Shown one piece after another: positions 1 to 8,968 of a stretch of 64,000 nucleotides of DNA; position 1 is the first letter of the stretch, and each line of letters starts with the position of its first letter. The notes under the pieces were generated by a model, which worked only from the letters and a program-made list of their open reading frames with translations, did no database searches and was not told where the DNA came from. Source of the stretch: Jatrophihabitans sp. GAS493 (GTDB lineage: Bacteria > Actinomycetota > Actinomycetes > Mycobacteriales > Jatrophihabitantaceae); contig NZ_LT907982.1 of NCBI RefSeq assembly GCF_900230215.1, positions 806,001 through 870,000 on the forward strand, read 5' to 3'. The position numbers and the translations under genes were made by a program.

Positions 1-362
1 ACCGGCGGGAAGCCATCCACGAGACGCTGGGCGCCCACGCTGCCGCTCGTCAGCGGCAACTCGCCGGGACCGAAGAAGGTGAACGGGTGTTGGGAGTAGA
101 CGTACCCCATGTCGAGGTGCTGTGGCTCATCAAAGCCGTAGAACATTGGCCAGATAATGCTGGCACCGAGCAATAGTGCCGCCCAGGCGATCGTTATGCC
201 CCAGACGGATCTTGGCACCATTCGGAGGCGACCCTTTACCGAGCCGAATCGACCCGGCACCCGGCCTTGGCTAACTGCTGTCGAGGACAAGATTGGTTGG
301 CTCTCTCGCGCTGAGACCGCTGCGGTACGACGACCCGACCGGCGGTAACGCACCGCGCTCAT
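1..362 (-). CDS. Polytopic membrane protein, DUF2142-like, N-terminal part (runs off left edge)
   Basis: The minus strand is open from an ATG at 362 to the window edge, with no stop. After a basic, Ser/Arg-rich leader of about 48 residues, a second ATG precedes a hydrophobic helix (WGITIAWAALLLGASIIW), followed by a luminal-type segment containing FDEPQHLDMGYVYS. A first membrane helix followed by a D-E-P-x-H motif is typical of large actinobacterial DUF2142/glycosyltransferase-C-like membrane proteins, where the acidic loop probably binds a polyprenyl-phosphate sugar donor. The family assignment is an inference from about 120 residues. The internal ATG may be the real start, because the leader looks poorly conserved. 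Confidence 0.55.
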   Translation of the reverse strand, partial: MSAVRYRRSGRRTAAVSARESQPILSSTAVSQGRVPGRFGSVKGRLRMVPRSVWGITIAWAALLLGASIIWPMFYGFDEPQHLDMGYVYSQHPFTFFGPGELPLTSGSVGAQRLVDGFPP

Positions 363-526
363 TAGGCAGACATGCTCACCGACCCTAGAGCACGTCAATC
401 ATGGTCGGAGTGAATTTGACGTCAGCGTACCCGAGTGCCGACGGCGCAACGAGTTCTATACGGTGTGGCCGCTTTCCGCGGGTCATTGCCGCTCACATTT
501 CGACGTTTACTGCCGATAAGAGCCCC

Positions 527-2257
527 ATGAACGCGTATCAGGACACCTCAGCTTCTGAGGGCGACGGCACGGAGCCACGAAACACGGCGGGAAATGCTCC
601 CGAATTGGACATCTTCGACCCGCGGGCTGAGCCCCGGACGGAGCGTCTGGGCGAAGCCGAATGCAGCCACATCCTGAACCGCTTGCTGAGTACCCATCCC
701 TATGCCAGTGTCGTCGCGATCGTCCCCGACGGGCGCTTCACCCCCATGCCGTCCGAGGTGCCGCTCACCTCGCAGACCGTCATCAGCGGCCACTCCACCG
801 CGCTGGAGCTGGTGATGCCGTCGGATATCGAGCCGGTGATCGACGCCTGGAAGCGGCTGCTCGTACAGGGCGCGGCAATGGTCGACGTACACCCGCTGGA
901 CGGGGGCGACCTCACGATGGGAATCTTCTTCGTCGACGTGCGCCACGAGTACGGCGTGATTCTGGGCGTCATCGTCCACCCGGAAGGCTCGGTGACCACC
1001 TCCCGCGGCGCGCAGAACCTGCTCCGGGCCCGCGTCACCACGATCAAGAAGAACAACCTCTCCGAGATCGTCGAGGTCGACGCGGCCTTCGAGCAGATCC
1101 TCGGCTACGCCCGGGACGAGCTCACCGGGCGACGCAATCTCGATTTCGTGCACCCGGACGATCACCCGCGGGCCATCGCCAACTACGTCGACATGCTCGG
1201 GTCTCCGGGCGGCAGCCGCCAGGTGCGGCTGCGCCAACTGCACCGCGACGGCCACTGGTTGTGGTTCGAAATCACCAACCACAACCATCTCGACGACCCC
1301 GACGACCCGTGTGTATTGGCCGAGATGATCGACATCTCCGAGGAGATGGCGGCCCAGGAGTACCTGCGGGCCAGTGAGCAACTGCTGCGCCGCCTCACCG
1401 AAAGCCTCCCGGTCGGCGTGCTGCAGATCGACACCGAGGGCGGTGTCATCCATCGCAACCCCGGCGTGACGCAGATTCTGCACTGCATCTCGGCCGAGAA
1501 CATCACCGAGGCCTTCGCCAAGGTCGACCCACGCGATCGGGGCGCCCTCGACAAGGCGATCCACGCCGCGACGACCACCGCCGAAGACGCCGACCTGGAA
1601 TTGAGCGTCCTGGCCAACGACGACGTACGCCGCTGCAAGGTCAGCCTGCGGGCCCTTATCGGCGACGACGGCACCCCGACCGGTGTTCTCATCTGCATCG
1701 ACGATGTCACCGAGGCAGCGCGGCTGCGCGAGCAACTGCGTGAACGGGCCACCTTCGACGCGCTCACCCGCTGCTACAACCGGGCCGCGACGCTCGCCGC
1801 GCTGGACCGTGCCCTTGACGAGACAAAGTCGACCCAGTCCGGTGTCGCGGTGATCTTCATCGACCTGGACAGTTTCAAGGCCGTGAACGACCGCCGCGGT
1901 CACGCCGCCGGGGACGCACTGCTGCAGAAGGTGTCCCAGTGTCTGAGCCGTGCGCTTCGCCCGCAGGATCTGGTCGGGCGCTTCGGGGGCGACGAGTTCG
2001 TCGTCGTCGGCTGCACGGTCGCCTCGGCCGACGAAGCGCTGGCGATGGGCGAGCGGCTGGCCCGCGCCCTGGCGGCCACTGTCACCCCGGAGCCGCCGAG
2101 CCGGTCGGTGGCCAGCATCGGCGTCGCCTGGAGCGACGGCAGCCAGACGGCCGATGCGCTTCTGCACGACGCCGACGGTGCGATGTACCTGTCCAAGCGG
2201 GAGGGCATGGGGCGTCCGATGATGCTCGGCATGTCAATCGAGGCGGCCGCCAGCTAA
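527..2257 (+). CDS. PAS-PAS-GGDEF diguanylate cyclase
   Basis: Probable cytoplasmic diguanylate cyclase that makes c-di-GMP from two GTP. I place the start at the ATG at 527; the frame is open back to 401 but that stretch looks non-coding. Order: a variable N-terminal sensory region (to about residue 160), a PAS domain (about 180-300, with EILGYARDELTG- and VHPDDH-type signatures), a second PAS-like segment (about 310-410), and a GGDEF domain. The catalytic motif RFGGDEF is intact near residue 487. An RPQD sequence exactly five residues before GGDEF matches the RxxD inhibitory I-site, so product inhibition is expected. No transmembrane segment is seen, so the signal is probably cytosolic. The input ligand is unknown. 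A strong hairpin follows the stop codon. Confidence 0.88.
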   Translation: MNAYQDTSASEGDGTEPRNTAGNAPELDIFDPRAEPRTERLGEAECSHILNRLLSTHPYASVVAIVPDGRFTPMPSEVPLTSQTVISGHSTALELVMPSDIEPVIDAWKRLLVQGAAMVDVHPLDGGDLTMGIFFVDVRHEYGVILGVIVHPEGSVTTSRGAQNLLRARVTTIKKNNLSEIVEVDAAFEQILGYARDELTGRRNLDFVHPDDHPRAIANYVDMLGSPGGSRQVRLRQLHRDGHWLWFEITNHNHLDDPDDPCVLAEMIDISEEMAAQEYLRASEQLLRRLTESLPVGVLQIDTEGGVIHRNPGVTQILHCISAENITEAFAKVDPRDRGALDKAIHAATTTAEDADLELSVLANDDVRRCKVSLRALIGDDGTPTGVLICIDDVTEAARLREQLRERATFDALTRCYNRAATLAALDRALDETKSTQSGVAVIFIDLDSFKAVNDRRGHAAGDALLQKVSQCLSRALRPQDLVGRFGGDEFVVVGCTVASADEALAMGERLARALAATVTPEPPSRSVASIGVAWSDGSQTADALLHDADGAMYLSKREGMGRPMMLGMSIEAAAS

Positions 2258-2277
2258 CCACGCCGACTGATCCGACC

Positions 2278-2315
2278 TCTGAGGGGTTGTTGCCACGGGG
2301 CAGCAACCCCTCAGA
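2278..2315. terminator. Bidirectional hairpin between convergent genes
   Basis: A 17-bp stem (left arm TCTGAGGGGTTGTTGCC at 2278-2294, right arm 2299-2315, one G-T wobble) closes on an ACGG loop. It lies between the stop of the diguanylate cyclase gene and the convergent lipoprotein gene. The lipoprotein stop codon (2311-2313) is inside the right arm, so the stem can form only as ribosomes leave. There is no clear U-tract, which is usual for high-GC actinobacterial hairpin terminators. Confidence 0.75.
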
Positions 2316-2961
2316 ACTTTCCTACGACCAGTCGTGCGACGTGGCGGGCGTCCTCGGAGACGTTGTTCTGCTGCGTGCGGACCAGCACCATCGTCTTCCC
2401 CTTGGCGAAGACGGCGGCCCAGTCCTTCCCCTTATCCGGTGCGTACATCTGGGTCTGGAAGCTGATCAGGTCGACACCGGGCATGAAGTTGGGGTAGCTG
2501 GAGATGCTGCTCGGCACCGGCGAGGCCTTCGCCGTGAGCACCATCGCGTTGTGCGCCTCGGTCGCCGTGGCGAAGGTCGTCGGCAGGATCTCCAGGACGG
2601 CGTTGTACGGGTCGGAGTAGAAGTAGAAACGGCAGGCGGTGGGCTTGCTCTTACTCACCGTCGTCAGATAGATGTGATTGCCTTCGGCCTGGGCCGCGTC
2701 TTCGGTGCTGATGTACGGGCAGTCGCCCTTGATCCAGCCACTCGGGACGGTGCCACCCGGCGGTATGTCACCGAGGGGCACCTGGGGCTTGGCCACGAAG
2801 TCAACCGGTGTCGCGGTGGGTGACGGCCCCGGCTCGGGGGTCACGGTGATCGTGCGGTACACCGTTGTCCCGGGCGCCGCGGTCGGGGTCCGAGAACAGC
2901 CGGCGGCCGTAAGTACTGCGATCAGAGACAGTAAAAGTAGGGTCTTTCTCAATCGGCTCAT
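2311..2961 (-). CDS. Secreted lipoprotein, DUF2020-like
   Basis: A 216-residue exported lipoprotein of unknown function. The N-terminus has a basic MSRLRK start, a hydrophobic core and a lipobox LTAAGC, with the predicted lipidated Cys near residue 22. A Thr/Pro-rich linker follows (residues 23-60), then a globular domain opening with CPYISTEDAAQAEGN and holding a second Cys in ACRFYFY. A Cys-Pro-Tyr opening with a paired Cys is reminiscent of actinobacterial DUF2020 lipoproteins; this match is from memory of the family and is only moderately certain. The gene starts 4 bp within the end of gatD (2958-2961), so it is probably co-transcribed with murT-gatD and may act at the cell wall. Confidence 0.7.
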   Translation of the reverse strand: MSRLRKTLLLLSLIAVLTAAGCSRTPTAAPGTTVYRTITVTPEPGPSPTATPVDFVAKPQVPLGDIPPGGTVPSGWIKGDCPYISTEDAAQAEGNHIYLTTVSKSKPTACRFYFYSDPYNAVLEILPTTFATATEAHNAMVLTAKASPVPSSISSYPNFMPGVDLISFQTQMYAPDKGKDWAAVFAKGKTMVLVRTQQNNVSEDARHVARLVVGKF

Positions 2962-3674
2962 CGCGGCCGTCCGATCGCCACCTCGGCCGCGCGCCGGGCC
3001 AGCGAGTCGTCCAGTTCCTCCAGCTCGCTCGACTCACCCAGCCGGGCATAGGCGCGTCCGAGCAGATCATCAGCAAATTGCGGGCTCTTGGCCAGCACGG
3101 GTCCGTGGAGATACGTACCGAAGACGTTGTCCCGCACCGCCCCCTCGGTACGGTCGCCGCCGTTGTTGCCCCGGCCGGCCGCGGTCTGACCCAGCGGCTG
3201 GACACCGGGTCCGAGCGTGGTGAGCCCACTGTGGTTCTCATAGCCGACGAGTCGCCCCGCGAAGGCGGTCTGCACGGAGTTGTTCCCGATGAGACGCTCA
3301 GTCGAGCCGGTCGTTCGGACATCGAGTACGCCGATACCGGGAATTCGCAGACCCTCCTGGGTGACGAACTCATGCCCCAGCAACTGGTAGGTGCCGCAGA
3401 TCGCCAGCATCACCACGCCGTCATCGGCCATCGCCCGCAGCGTCGCGCCGCGGCCGACGAAGTCGGCGCCGATGTCGCCCTGAGCCGCGTCCTGCCCGCC
3501 ACCGCCCAGGATGATGTCGGCGTCGGTGGGCAGCGAATCACCAACACTCACCGGCACGATCTCCACCGGCCGTCCGCGCCACTGCAGGCGCCGCCTCAGC
3601 ACCATGACGTTGCCGGTGTCGCCGTAGATGTTCATCTCGCGCGGGTAGAGGTGAACCAGCTTCAGTGCCTTCAT
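2958..3674 (-). CDS. gatD: Lipid II isoglutaminyl synthase, glutaminase subunit GatD
   Basis: Class I glutamine amidotransferase (CobB/CobQ type), 238 residues, that supplies ammonia to MurT for amidation of D-Glu in lipid II. The nucleophile Cys93 lies in AICGTYQLLG and the partner His190 in FGTYLHGP; the GGGGQD segment near residue 57 matches the family. The chosen ATG at 3674 overlaps the murT stop by four bases (ATGA), which implies translational coupling and matches the obligate MurT-GatD complex. The frame is open upstream to 3716 but that would run deep into murT. Confidence 0.92.
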   Translation of the reverse strand: MKALKLVHLYPREMNIYGDTGNVMVLRRRLQWRGRPVEIVPVSVGDSLPTDADIILGGGGQDAAQGDIGADFVGRGATLRAMADDGVVMLAICGTYQLLGHEFVTQEGLRIPGIGVLDVRTTGSTERLIGNNSVQTAFAGRLVGYENHSGLTTLGPGVQPLGQTAAGRGNNGGDRTEGAVRDNVFGTYLHGPVLAKSPQFADDLLGRAYARLGESSELEELDDSLARRAAEVAIGRPR

Positions 3675-4936
3675 TCGGCGACGCCTGTCTTGGTCAGTAC
3701 CGCGTGCAGCGCCCACATCGCGGTGTAGGTGCTGAACACGACCACCTCGTCGCCCACCCCGACGGCGGCGACGGCGCAGCGCAGCGCCTCGGGCAGGGAC
3801 GGCTGCACCTCGGTCACCTCGACGTCGTCGTAGTGCAGTCGGACGGCCATGTCGGCGGCCCGGGTGCCCGAGGTCGACAGCCGGGTCCGACGGCAGGTGA
3901 AGGCGGACACGAAGTCGACGTCCCAGAGCCAGGACATGTCACGCCCGTCGGCGTAGTCGTCGTTGATCGCGATCACCACCGCTTCGGGCGTCGCCCCGTC
4001 GAGGATGCGCAGGCTCTGCCGGAAACCGGCCGGGTTCTTCACCAGGTGCAGCACCACCCGTCGCTGATCGACCAGGAAGGTCTGGCCCCGTCCGAAGGCT
4101 GGCTCCACCTTGCCCAGCCCGGCGAAGATCTGCTCCGGGCTCAGTCCGAAGCTCAGCGCCACCGCCGCCGCGCCGGCTGCGTTCTGGGCGTTGTGGGCTC
4201 CCTGCGCCCGCAGCTGTACGGCCTCGCTGCGGTCGTCCAGGCGGATCGTGCAGGTTGCCTCGTCCAGGGTGGGGAGGGTGAGCAGCTCAGCCCGGGCGGG
4301 CTCCACCGACACGTAGAGCGGGCCGCCGTAGAGCTCCTCGTCATTCGGGAAGGCACTCCGTAGTTCCGGCGCGACTCCGTAGAAACTCACCTCGGCCTTG
4401 GTCGGCTGGGCCAGCGCGGCGATCCGCGGGTCGTCGCGGTTGAGGATCAGGTGCGCGGTCGTGGCGGCGGCTACCTGTCCGAGGAGCCGCGCGGTGGTGT
4501 CGATCTCGCCGAAGCGGTCGAGTTGGTCGCGCATCACATTCAGCAGCAGTGCCCGATCGGGTTCCACGACCTCGACGAACTTCACCGCCCACGCCTCGTC
4601 CAGTTCGAAGACCGCGACGTCGTAGTCCAGGCGGCCGCCCCAGCTCGCATGCTCGATACAGGCGGTGATGGTGCCCCGGACGAAATTACTGCCGGTGTCG
4701 TTGGTGAGCACCCGATACTGCTCGCTGAGCAGGGTGGAGACCATCTTCGTCGTGGTGGTCTTCCCATTCGTGCCGCTGACGATCACCACGCCCTGCGGGA
4801 GGGCGGCGAGGGCCCGTGGAAGGTAGCCGGGGAAGAGCCGCTCGACCACCAGGCCGGGCAGCGCATTGCCGCGGCGGCTCATGAGACGCAGGGCGAGCAG
4901 CGTCAGCTTCCCGAACCACACTGCCAGCACCGTCAT
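3671..4936 (-). CDS. murT: Lipid II isoglutaminyl synthase, ATPase subunit MurT
   Basis: Mur-ligase-fold enzyme, 421 residues, that activates the D-Glu alpha-carboxylate of lipid II with ATP and amidates it with ammonia from GatD. An N-terminal hydrophobic helix (residues 1-20) may hold it at the membrane. The Mur P-loop GTNGKTTTTKM is at residues 55-65, with FELDEAW and NVMRDQLDRFGE following, and a C-terminal DUF1727-type domain from about residue 310. The central insert (about 225-270) contains one Cys (ATCTIRLDD) and no CxxC pairs, although many MurT proteins carry a four-Cys zinc ribbon there. It is the first gene of a murT-gatD-lipoprotein operon. Confidence 0.92.
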   Translation of the reverse strand: MTVLAVWFGKLTLLALRLMSRRGNALPGLVVERLFPGYLPRALAALPQGVVIVSGTNGKTTTTKMVSTLLSEQYRVLTNDTGSNFVRGTITACIEHASWGGRLDYDVAVFELDEAWAVKFVEVVEPDRALLLNVMRDQLDRFGEIDTTARLLGQVAAATTAHLILNRDDPRIAALAQPTKAEVSFYGVAPELRSAFPNDEELYGGPLYVSVEPARAELLTLPTLDEATCTIRLDDRSEAVQLRAQGAHNAQNAAGAAAVALSFGLSPEQIFAGLGKVEPAFGRGQTFLVDQRRVVLHLVKNPAGFRQSLRILDGATPEAVVIAINDDYADGRDMSWLWDVDFVSAFTCRRTRLSTSGTRAADMAVRLHYDDVEVTEVQPSLPEALRCAVAAVGVGDEVVVFSTYTAMWALHAVLTKTGVAE

Positions 4937-4999
4937 GATGGCACTGAGGCTACCGAATCCCGCCGGCTCAGGAGATTCGGCACGATTTCACCGAAGACG

Positions 5000-5038
5000 G
5001 TCTGAGGCCCACCCCCAAGGAGGGAGTGGGCCTCAGAC
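5000..5038. terminator. Hairpin terminator between the S53 peptidase gene and murT
   Basis: Perfect inverted repeat GTCTGAGGCCCAC (5000-5012) and GTGGGCCTCAGAC (5026-5038), 13 bp, with a 13-nt loop. It sits just past the stop of the minus-strand peptidase gene (5042) and upstream of murT (start 4936). It probably terminates the peptidase transcript. No U-tract is visible. Confidence 0.7.
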
Positions 5039-5041
5039 TGA

Positions 5042-7039
5042 CTAACTAACCGGGTGGCCTGCCACCGGGTGGCCGGTCTTGCCGCCACCCGCCTTGCCGC
5101 CGGCCGTTGCGGCGACCGCACCCAACCAACCGGCGTTCGGCGTACCGATTCCGGTTACGTCGTCCCAACCCTTGGCCGTGGTCAGGCTCGAGTCCTGACC
5201 GAAGGTGCGGATCGAGTAGAGCAGCCCGCTGGCGCGGGTGTTCCCATCCTTGTAATCGACGCGGACGTTGCCGGCATCCACCGGGGCGCCCTTCACGTCA
5301 GTGAAGTTGCCCGACTTCGCCTGGCTGTAGAGCAGCGGGTTGAGCAGCCCCAGGCCAGTCTTGCCGCCGGCCGCCTGCAACGTGAGGGCGGTCATTCCGG
5401 CGAAGAGCGGAGACGCGAGGCTCGTACCGCCGATGCGGTATTCGCCGTACGCCACACCGCCGTTCGGGTAGGTCTGCGTCTCCCCGATCAGCATGCCGGT
5501 CGTCGGGTCGGCGTCCATCGCCACATCCGGGACTGCACGTCCGGACGGAGCATTGGCCGGGACCACGCCATCCTGATACGACGGACGGTTGAAGAGCGTC
5601 GAGTAGCCACCGCCGGCACCGTAGAGGTAACCGACCGGGGTCCAGGACTTGCCGTCAGTGGAGAGGCTGTACTTCTCGGTGCCCCAGCCCGACTGCCAGG
5701 CCAGCTGGCCGAAGCCGTCGATCGCCGTGCTGGTGCCGCCGACCGCGGTGACGTACGGGTCGGACGCCGGGTAGTCGGCCGACTTCAGGCCGATGTCCTG
5801 AAGTTCGTCGCCGTTGTCGCCCGAGGAGTACATGAAGCTGATGCCCTGCATCGCGCCCTGTAGGAAGACGCTCTCCCACGCTGCGATGACGTCCGCCGTC
5901 TGACCCTCTTCACCGGCGTCGCCGTAGGAGTTGGTCACCAGCTGAACCTTGTTCTGCACGACCACGTTGTGGATCGTGTCGAGCAGGTCGTCGTCGTAGC
6001 AGCTCTTGGCCCCGTAGTAACGGATGTTGGCCGTGGGAGCCATGGCGTGCACGGCCTCCACGTCCAGCGTCTCCTCGCCGTACCACCCGGAGGCGTCGCA
6101 CTCCTCGGTGTTCGTCACCGTGGAGGGCAGGACCTGGGTGAGCTGACCCTTGGCGTAGGAGCCGTCGCCGTGGTTGTTGGTGTACGTCGCCGCGTCGGAG
6201 GCGATCGTCGGCGACGCGTAAGCGTCCACGATGCCCACCGTCACGCCGGTTCCGCTGAGATCCGTGGTGCCTTCATAGGCGGTACGGAACTGCACACCGG
6301 TGTAGCCGCAGACCGCATACGGCAGGACCTTGCCATTGAACTTCGGCAGCAGCGTCTTGTAGTCCGCCCGGTACTTCGCATCGACCTGGCCGTAGAACTG
6401 CGAGCAGGGACGACCGTTGGCGAAGGAGGCCGGGGGCGGCGGGGTGGTGTCGTGGTGGGTCATCGTCCGGATCGTGGTGTCCAGACCGCTGACCGCCAGC
6501 ACCGCCGAGCTGACGCTGTTCGGCACCGAGAGGGCGCCGGCCGGCGCCTGCACACTCTGGCCGTCGTGCTTGTAGGTGTTCACCGTGGTGGCGAAGGCAT
6601 TCTTCACTGCGGCCACGTTGCCGGTGACCGCCAGGTAGCTGTTGGCTACGCCGACTCCGGTCACCTTGAGGCCAGCCGACTGCAGCCAGGACCGGACTGC
6701 GTTGACGGTCGCCGTGGTCGGCGCGTACTTCGCGTTGTACTGGGCCGTGGTGAGGAACTTGCGGTAACTCGAACTGCCGGGGGTGGAGGTGGCCACCGCA
6801 GCCGCCTTGAGCGCGTCGAGACCACCGTTGGGGGCGAGGTAAATGCGAGCCGAGACGCCAGCCTTGGCGCTGGCGGTGCCGGTCTTCTGAGCGTGGCCCA
6901 GCCACGTCGGCGCGCTGTTGGGCACGACCTTCCTACTGACTGCGGCATTGGCCGGATTGGCCCCGATTACTGACAATGCGGCGACTGCCGAGACTGTAGT
7001 CAAAGTGACTACACCTCGTAAAACAGACTTTCTCTGCAT
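5042..7039 (-). CDS. Secreted S53 family serine-carboxyl peptidase (sedolisin/kumamolisin type)
   Basis: A 665-residue pre-pro-peptidase. A Sec signal peptide ends near ANPANAA (residue 33). The Pro-kumamolisin activation domain follows (about 35-190; PGSSSYRKFLT is the typical signature), then a linker with a run of prolines and the S53 catalytic domain. The catalytic residues are visible: Glu322 and Asp326 in GEETLDVE, the oxyanion Asp408 in SSGDNG, and Ser540 in GGTSLASP. A Gly/Lys-rich tail (about 645-665) closes the protein. The ATG at 7039 follows a strong GGAGG site at 8-nt spacing. The protein is expected to be exported, auto-processed and active at acidic pH. It is monocistronic, with a hairpin after the stop. 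Confidence 0.92.
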   Translation of the reverse strand: MQRKSVLRGVVTLTTVSAVAALSVIGANPANAAVSRKVVPNSAPTWLGHAQKTGTASAKAGVSARIYLAPNGGLDALKAAAVATSTPGSSSYRKFLTTAQYNAKYAPTTATVNAVRSWLQSAGLKVTGVGVANSYLAVTGNVAAVKNAFATTVNTYKHDGQSVQAPAGALSVPNSVSSAVLAVSGLDTTIRTMTHHDTTPPPPASFANGRPCSQFYGQVDAKYRADYKTLLPKFNGKVLPYAVCGYTGVQFRTAYEGTTDLSGTGVTVGIVDAYASPTIASDAATYTNNHGDGSYAKGQLTQVLPSTVTNTEECDASGWYGEETLDVEAVHAMAPTANIRYYGAKSCYDDDLLDTIHNVVVQNKVQLVTNSYGDAGEEGQTADVIAAWESVFLQGAMQGISFMYSSGDNGDELQDIGLKSADYPASDPYVTAVGGTSTAIDGFGQLAWQSGWGTEKYSLSTDGKSWTPVGYLYGAGGGYSTLFNRPSYQDGVVPANAPSGRAVPDVAMDADPTTGMLIGETQTYPNGGVAYGEYRIGGTSLASPLFAGMTALTLQAAGGKTGLGLLNPLLYSQAKSGNFTDVKGAPVDAGNVRVDYKDGNTRASGLLYSIRTFGQDSSLTTAKGWDDVTGIGTPNAGWLGAVAATAGGKAGGGKTGHPVAGHPVS

Positions 7040-7222
7040 TCGTTACCTCCGCGCACGATTGGTAGGAAGGCCCTAAGAATTTGGGTCCTATCGCTGACCA
7101 TAGGGCCGATGTGAACGCTTCCGCTAGGCCCAAATGCCGCTTTCTGTAAGGTCGTCCCAACTAAACGTAACTTTTACACGGGTTGGGAAAACTCGCGGCC
7201 GTTTACGTATGCGTCGGGCCGA

Positions 7223-8875
7223 TTACGAATGCGTCGGACAGTCCTGGCCGTCGAGCAGCTTGGCCACGTCGAACTTCGCCTGGAGCAGGTATAGCCCTGG
7301 TGTAGTGATGGTCGCGGTGACCGCGGTGTCGCCGGCCGGGAGCAGGCAGACCGAGTCGCTCGGGTCGTCGACCCGGGTGAGCGTGAGGTACTTGGATTGG
7401 CGAATACGCATCGTGAGTTGGCCGGCCTTCGGAACCTCGATGCGCATCGTCGTCTCGGTCGCGTTCACTACCCGACTCGGAGCCGAGACGATCGGCTGCG
7501 GATCATCGACGGCATAGAGGCGCCAGTTCGAGTCGTGCCAGATCTCCTTGACGTAGCCCAGCCCGCCGGTCACCAGTTTGGCCTCTTCGTCGTTGCGAGC
7601 CAGCGGACGGCTCGGCACCGCGATCCAGGCCACGGCGGCGCTGTCGATCCAGCGCCGGTACAGCTGCGCGGTCAGTGGGGCCCCGGTGTAGAAGATCGGA
7701 TTCGCCTCGGCGTCGCTCTGGTTCTCCCAGCCGCGGGCCAGGTAGACGGTGGGGACCAGCTCGACGTCAGCTCGGTGGGTGGAGGTGTCGATCACCTCGA
7801 CCCGGTGATCCTGTAACCCGGGCAGGCCGGCCAACTCGCCGCGCAGCGCGGTGTAGAAGGCCGACTTCGCCTCCGGAGCCGAGGCTCGATGCAGATCACC
7901 GATCACCTGGAAGCCGCTGTAGACCATGGCCGGGACGAGGGCGAGGGCGATGATCCGCTTCGGTGCCTCGGTGAGCGCCCAGACGACCGGTGGCATCACC
8001 AGAAACGCGTAACGCCCCATGTTGGCGCCGACCCCGTTGGGTATGAGGAAGAGCAGGATGGCCGCCGCCGCCCCGACCAGCAGGCTGATGCGGATATCCC
8101 GGGGCAGCCGCAGCAGCGACGCCGCGAGCAGGATGCCGACCGTCCAGCAGAGCGTGGTGAAGGCGTAGGGCATGTCACCGGGGGCGCCGAAGAGCACGGT
8201 AGGCAGCGCGAGCCCGATCAATGAGACGCCACTGAAGCGTAGGATCGCGCCCCGCCAGGTCGGACGGGTCAGGAACGGGCCGGTCAGTCCGATGAGCACG
8301 AAGGCCGGGGCCAGCGGGGAGAGCAGGGCCGCCGCCGCATTGATACCGCCGCCCAGCCAGGGACGTCCACGGCGGAAGGCGACCAGAGCCCCGATCGACC
8401 CGGCCACGCCGAGACTGAACGCGATCCGGCCGGACCAGAGATTGCAGAGCGCGCAGACCACCAACAGGTACGCGCCGGTGCGCTGCCGGCGGGCCCCCTC
8501 CAGCAGCGGCCGGGCCAGCACGGCGATGACGACCACGGAGAGCGCCGCGGCGAAGGCGACGCCGAGCCAGGCACTGATCGTCGGTGTGAGCACGGAGTAC
8601 CCGCCTGGGGCGGATCCGGCGAACCAATTTAGCCAGTAACTCGGCCCCACTCCGCGGGCCGCAGCGGCGGCCCGGGCGTCGGCGGCCTGCAGGTCGGCCA
8701 CCGGCGGGCGGGCGAAGACGAAGAGGCTGGCGCCGACGATCGCGAGGAGGATGTGCCCGTAGGCGGCCAGCAGGGAGCGCAGCGAGTGCTGCGGGGTCAG
8801 CTCGGAGGTGCTGATCTCGGTCGTCGAGTCCGCCGCGTCGAGGGTGGACGGGCTGGTGGTTTGGGACGTCATCAT
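7223..8875 (-). CDS. Multi-pass membrane protein of unknown function, putative glycosylation-associated
   Basis: About 550 residues from the ATG at 8875, chosen because AAGGAC lies just upstream; the frame is open to 9001. A short Ser/Thr-rich cytosolic N-terminus is followed by roughly ten hydrophobic helices (to about residue 370), then a soluble C-terminal region of about 180 residues with HRVEVIDTSTHRADVELVPT and a beta-rich end. The arrangement recalls membrane glycosyltransferases with a periplasmic tail, but I see no diagnostic motif. It is divergently transcribed from an MptB-like mannosyltransferase gene 93 bp away, so a shared promoter region and a related role in cell-envelope glycan assembly are plausible. 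Confidence 0.6.
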   Translation of the reverse strand: MMTSQTTSPSTLDAADSTTEISTSELTPQHSLRSLLAAYGHILLAIVGASLFVFARPPVADLQAADARAAAAARGVGPSYWLNWFAGSAPGGYSVLTPTISAWLGVAFAAALSVVVIAVLARPLLEGARRQRTGAYLLVVCALCNLWSGRIAFSLGVAGSIGALVAFRRGRPWLGGGINAAAALLSPLAPAFVLIGLTGPFLTRPTWRGAILRFSGVSLIGLALPTVLFGAPGDMPYAFTTLCWTVGILLAASLLRLPRDIRISLLVGAAAAILLFLIPNGVGANMGRYAFLVMPPVVWALTEAPKRIIALALVPAMVYSGFQVIGDLHRASAPEAKSAFYTALRGELAGLPGLQDHRVEVIDTSTHRADVELVPTVYLARGWENQSDAEANPIFYTGAPLTAQLYRRWIDSAAVAWIAVPSRPLARNDEEAKLVTGGLGYVKEIWHDSNWRLYAVDDPQPIVSAPSRVVNATETTMRIEVPKAGQLTMRIRQSKYLTLTRVDDPSDSVCLLPAGDTAVTATITTPGLYLLQAKFDVAKLLDGQDCPTHS

Positions 8876-8968
8876 CCGTCCTTTCTCGTGTGGACGATAC
8901 TTGCCGTTGAGCATCTCGCGGGTGTCCGCGCAGATCCAGGTTCGATCATTCTGAGAGGAACTCTGCTG

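Noticed and set aside
548-2167. Long minus-strand open frame opposite the PAS-GGDEF gene
   Set aside because: It is a codon-bias shadow: the plus strand encodes clear PAS and GGDEF motifs, while the minus translation is low-complexity Arg/Gly/Val sequence with no motif.
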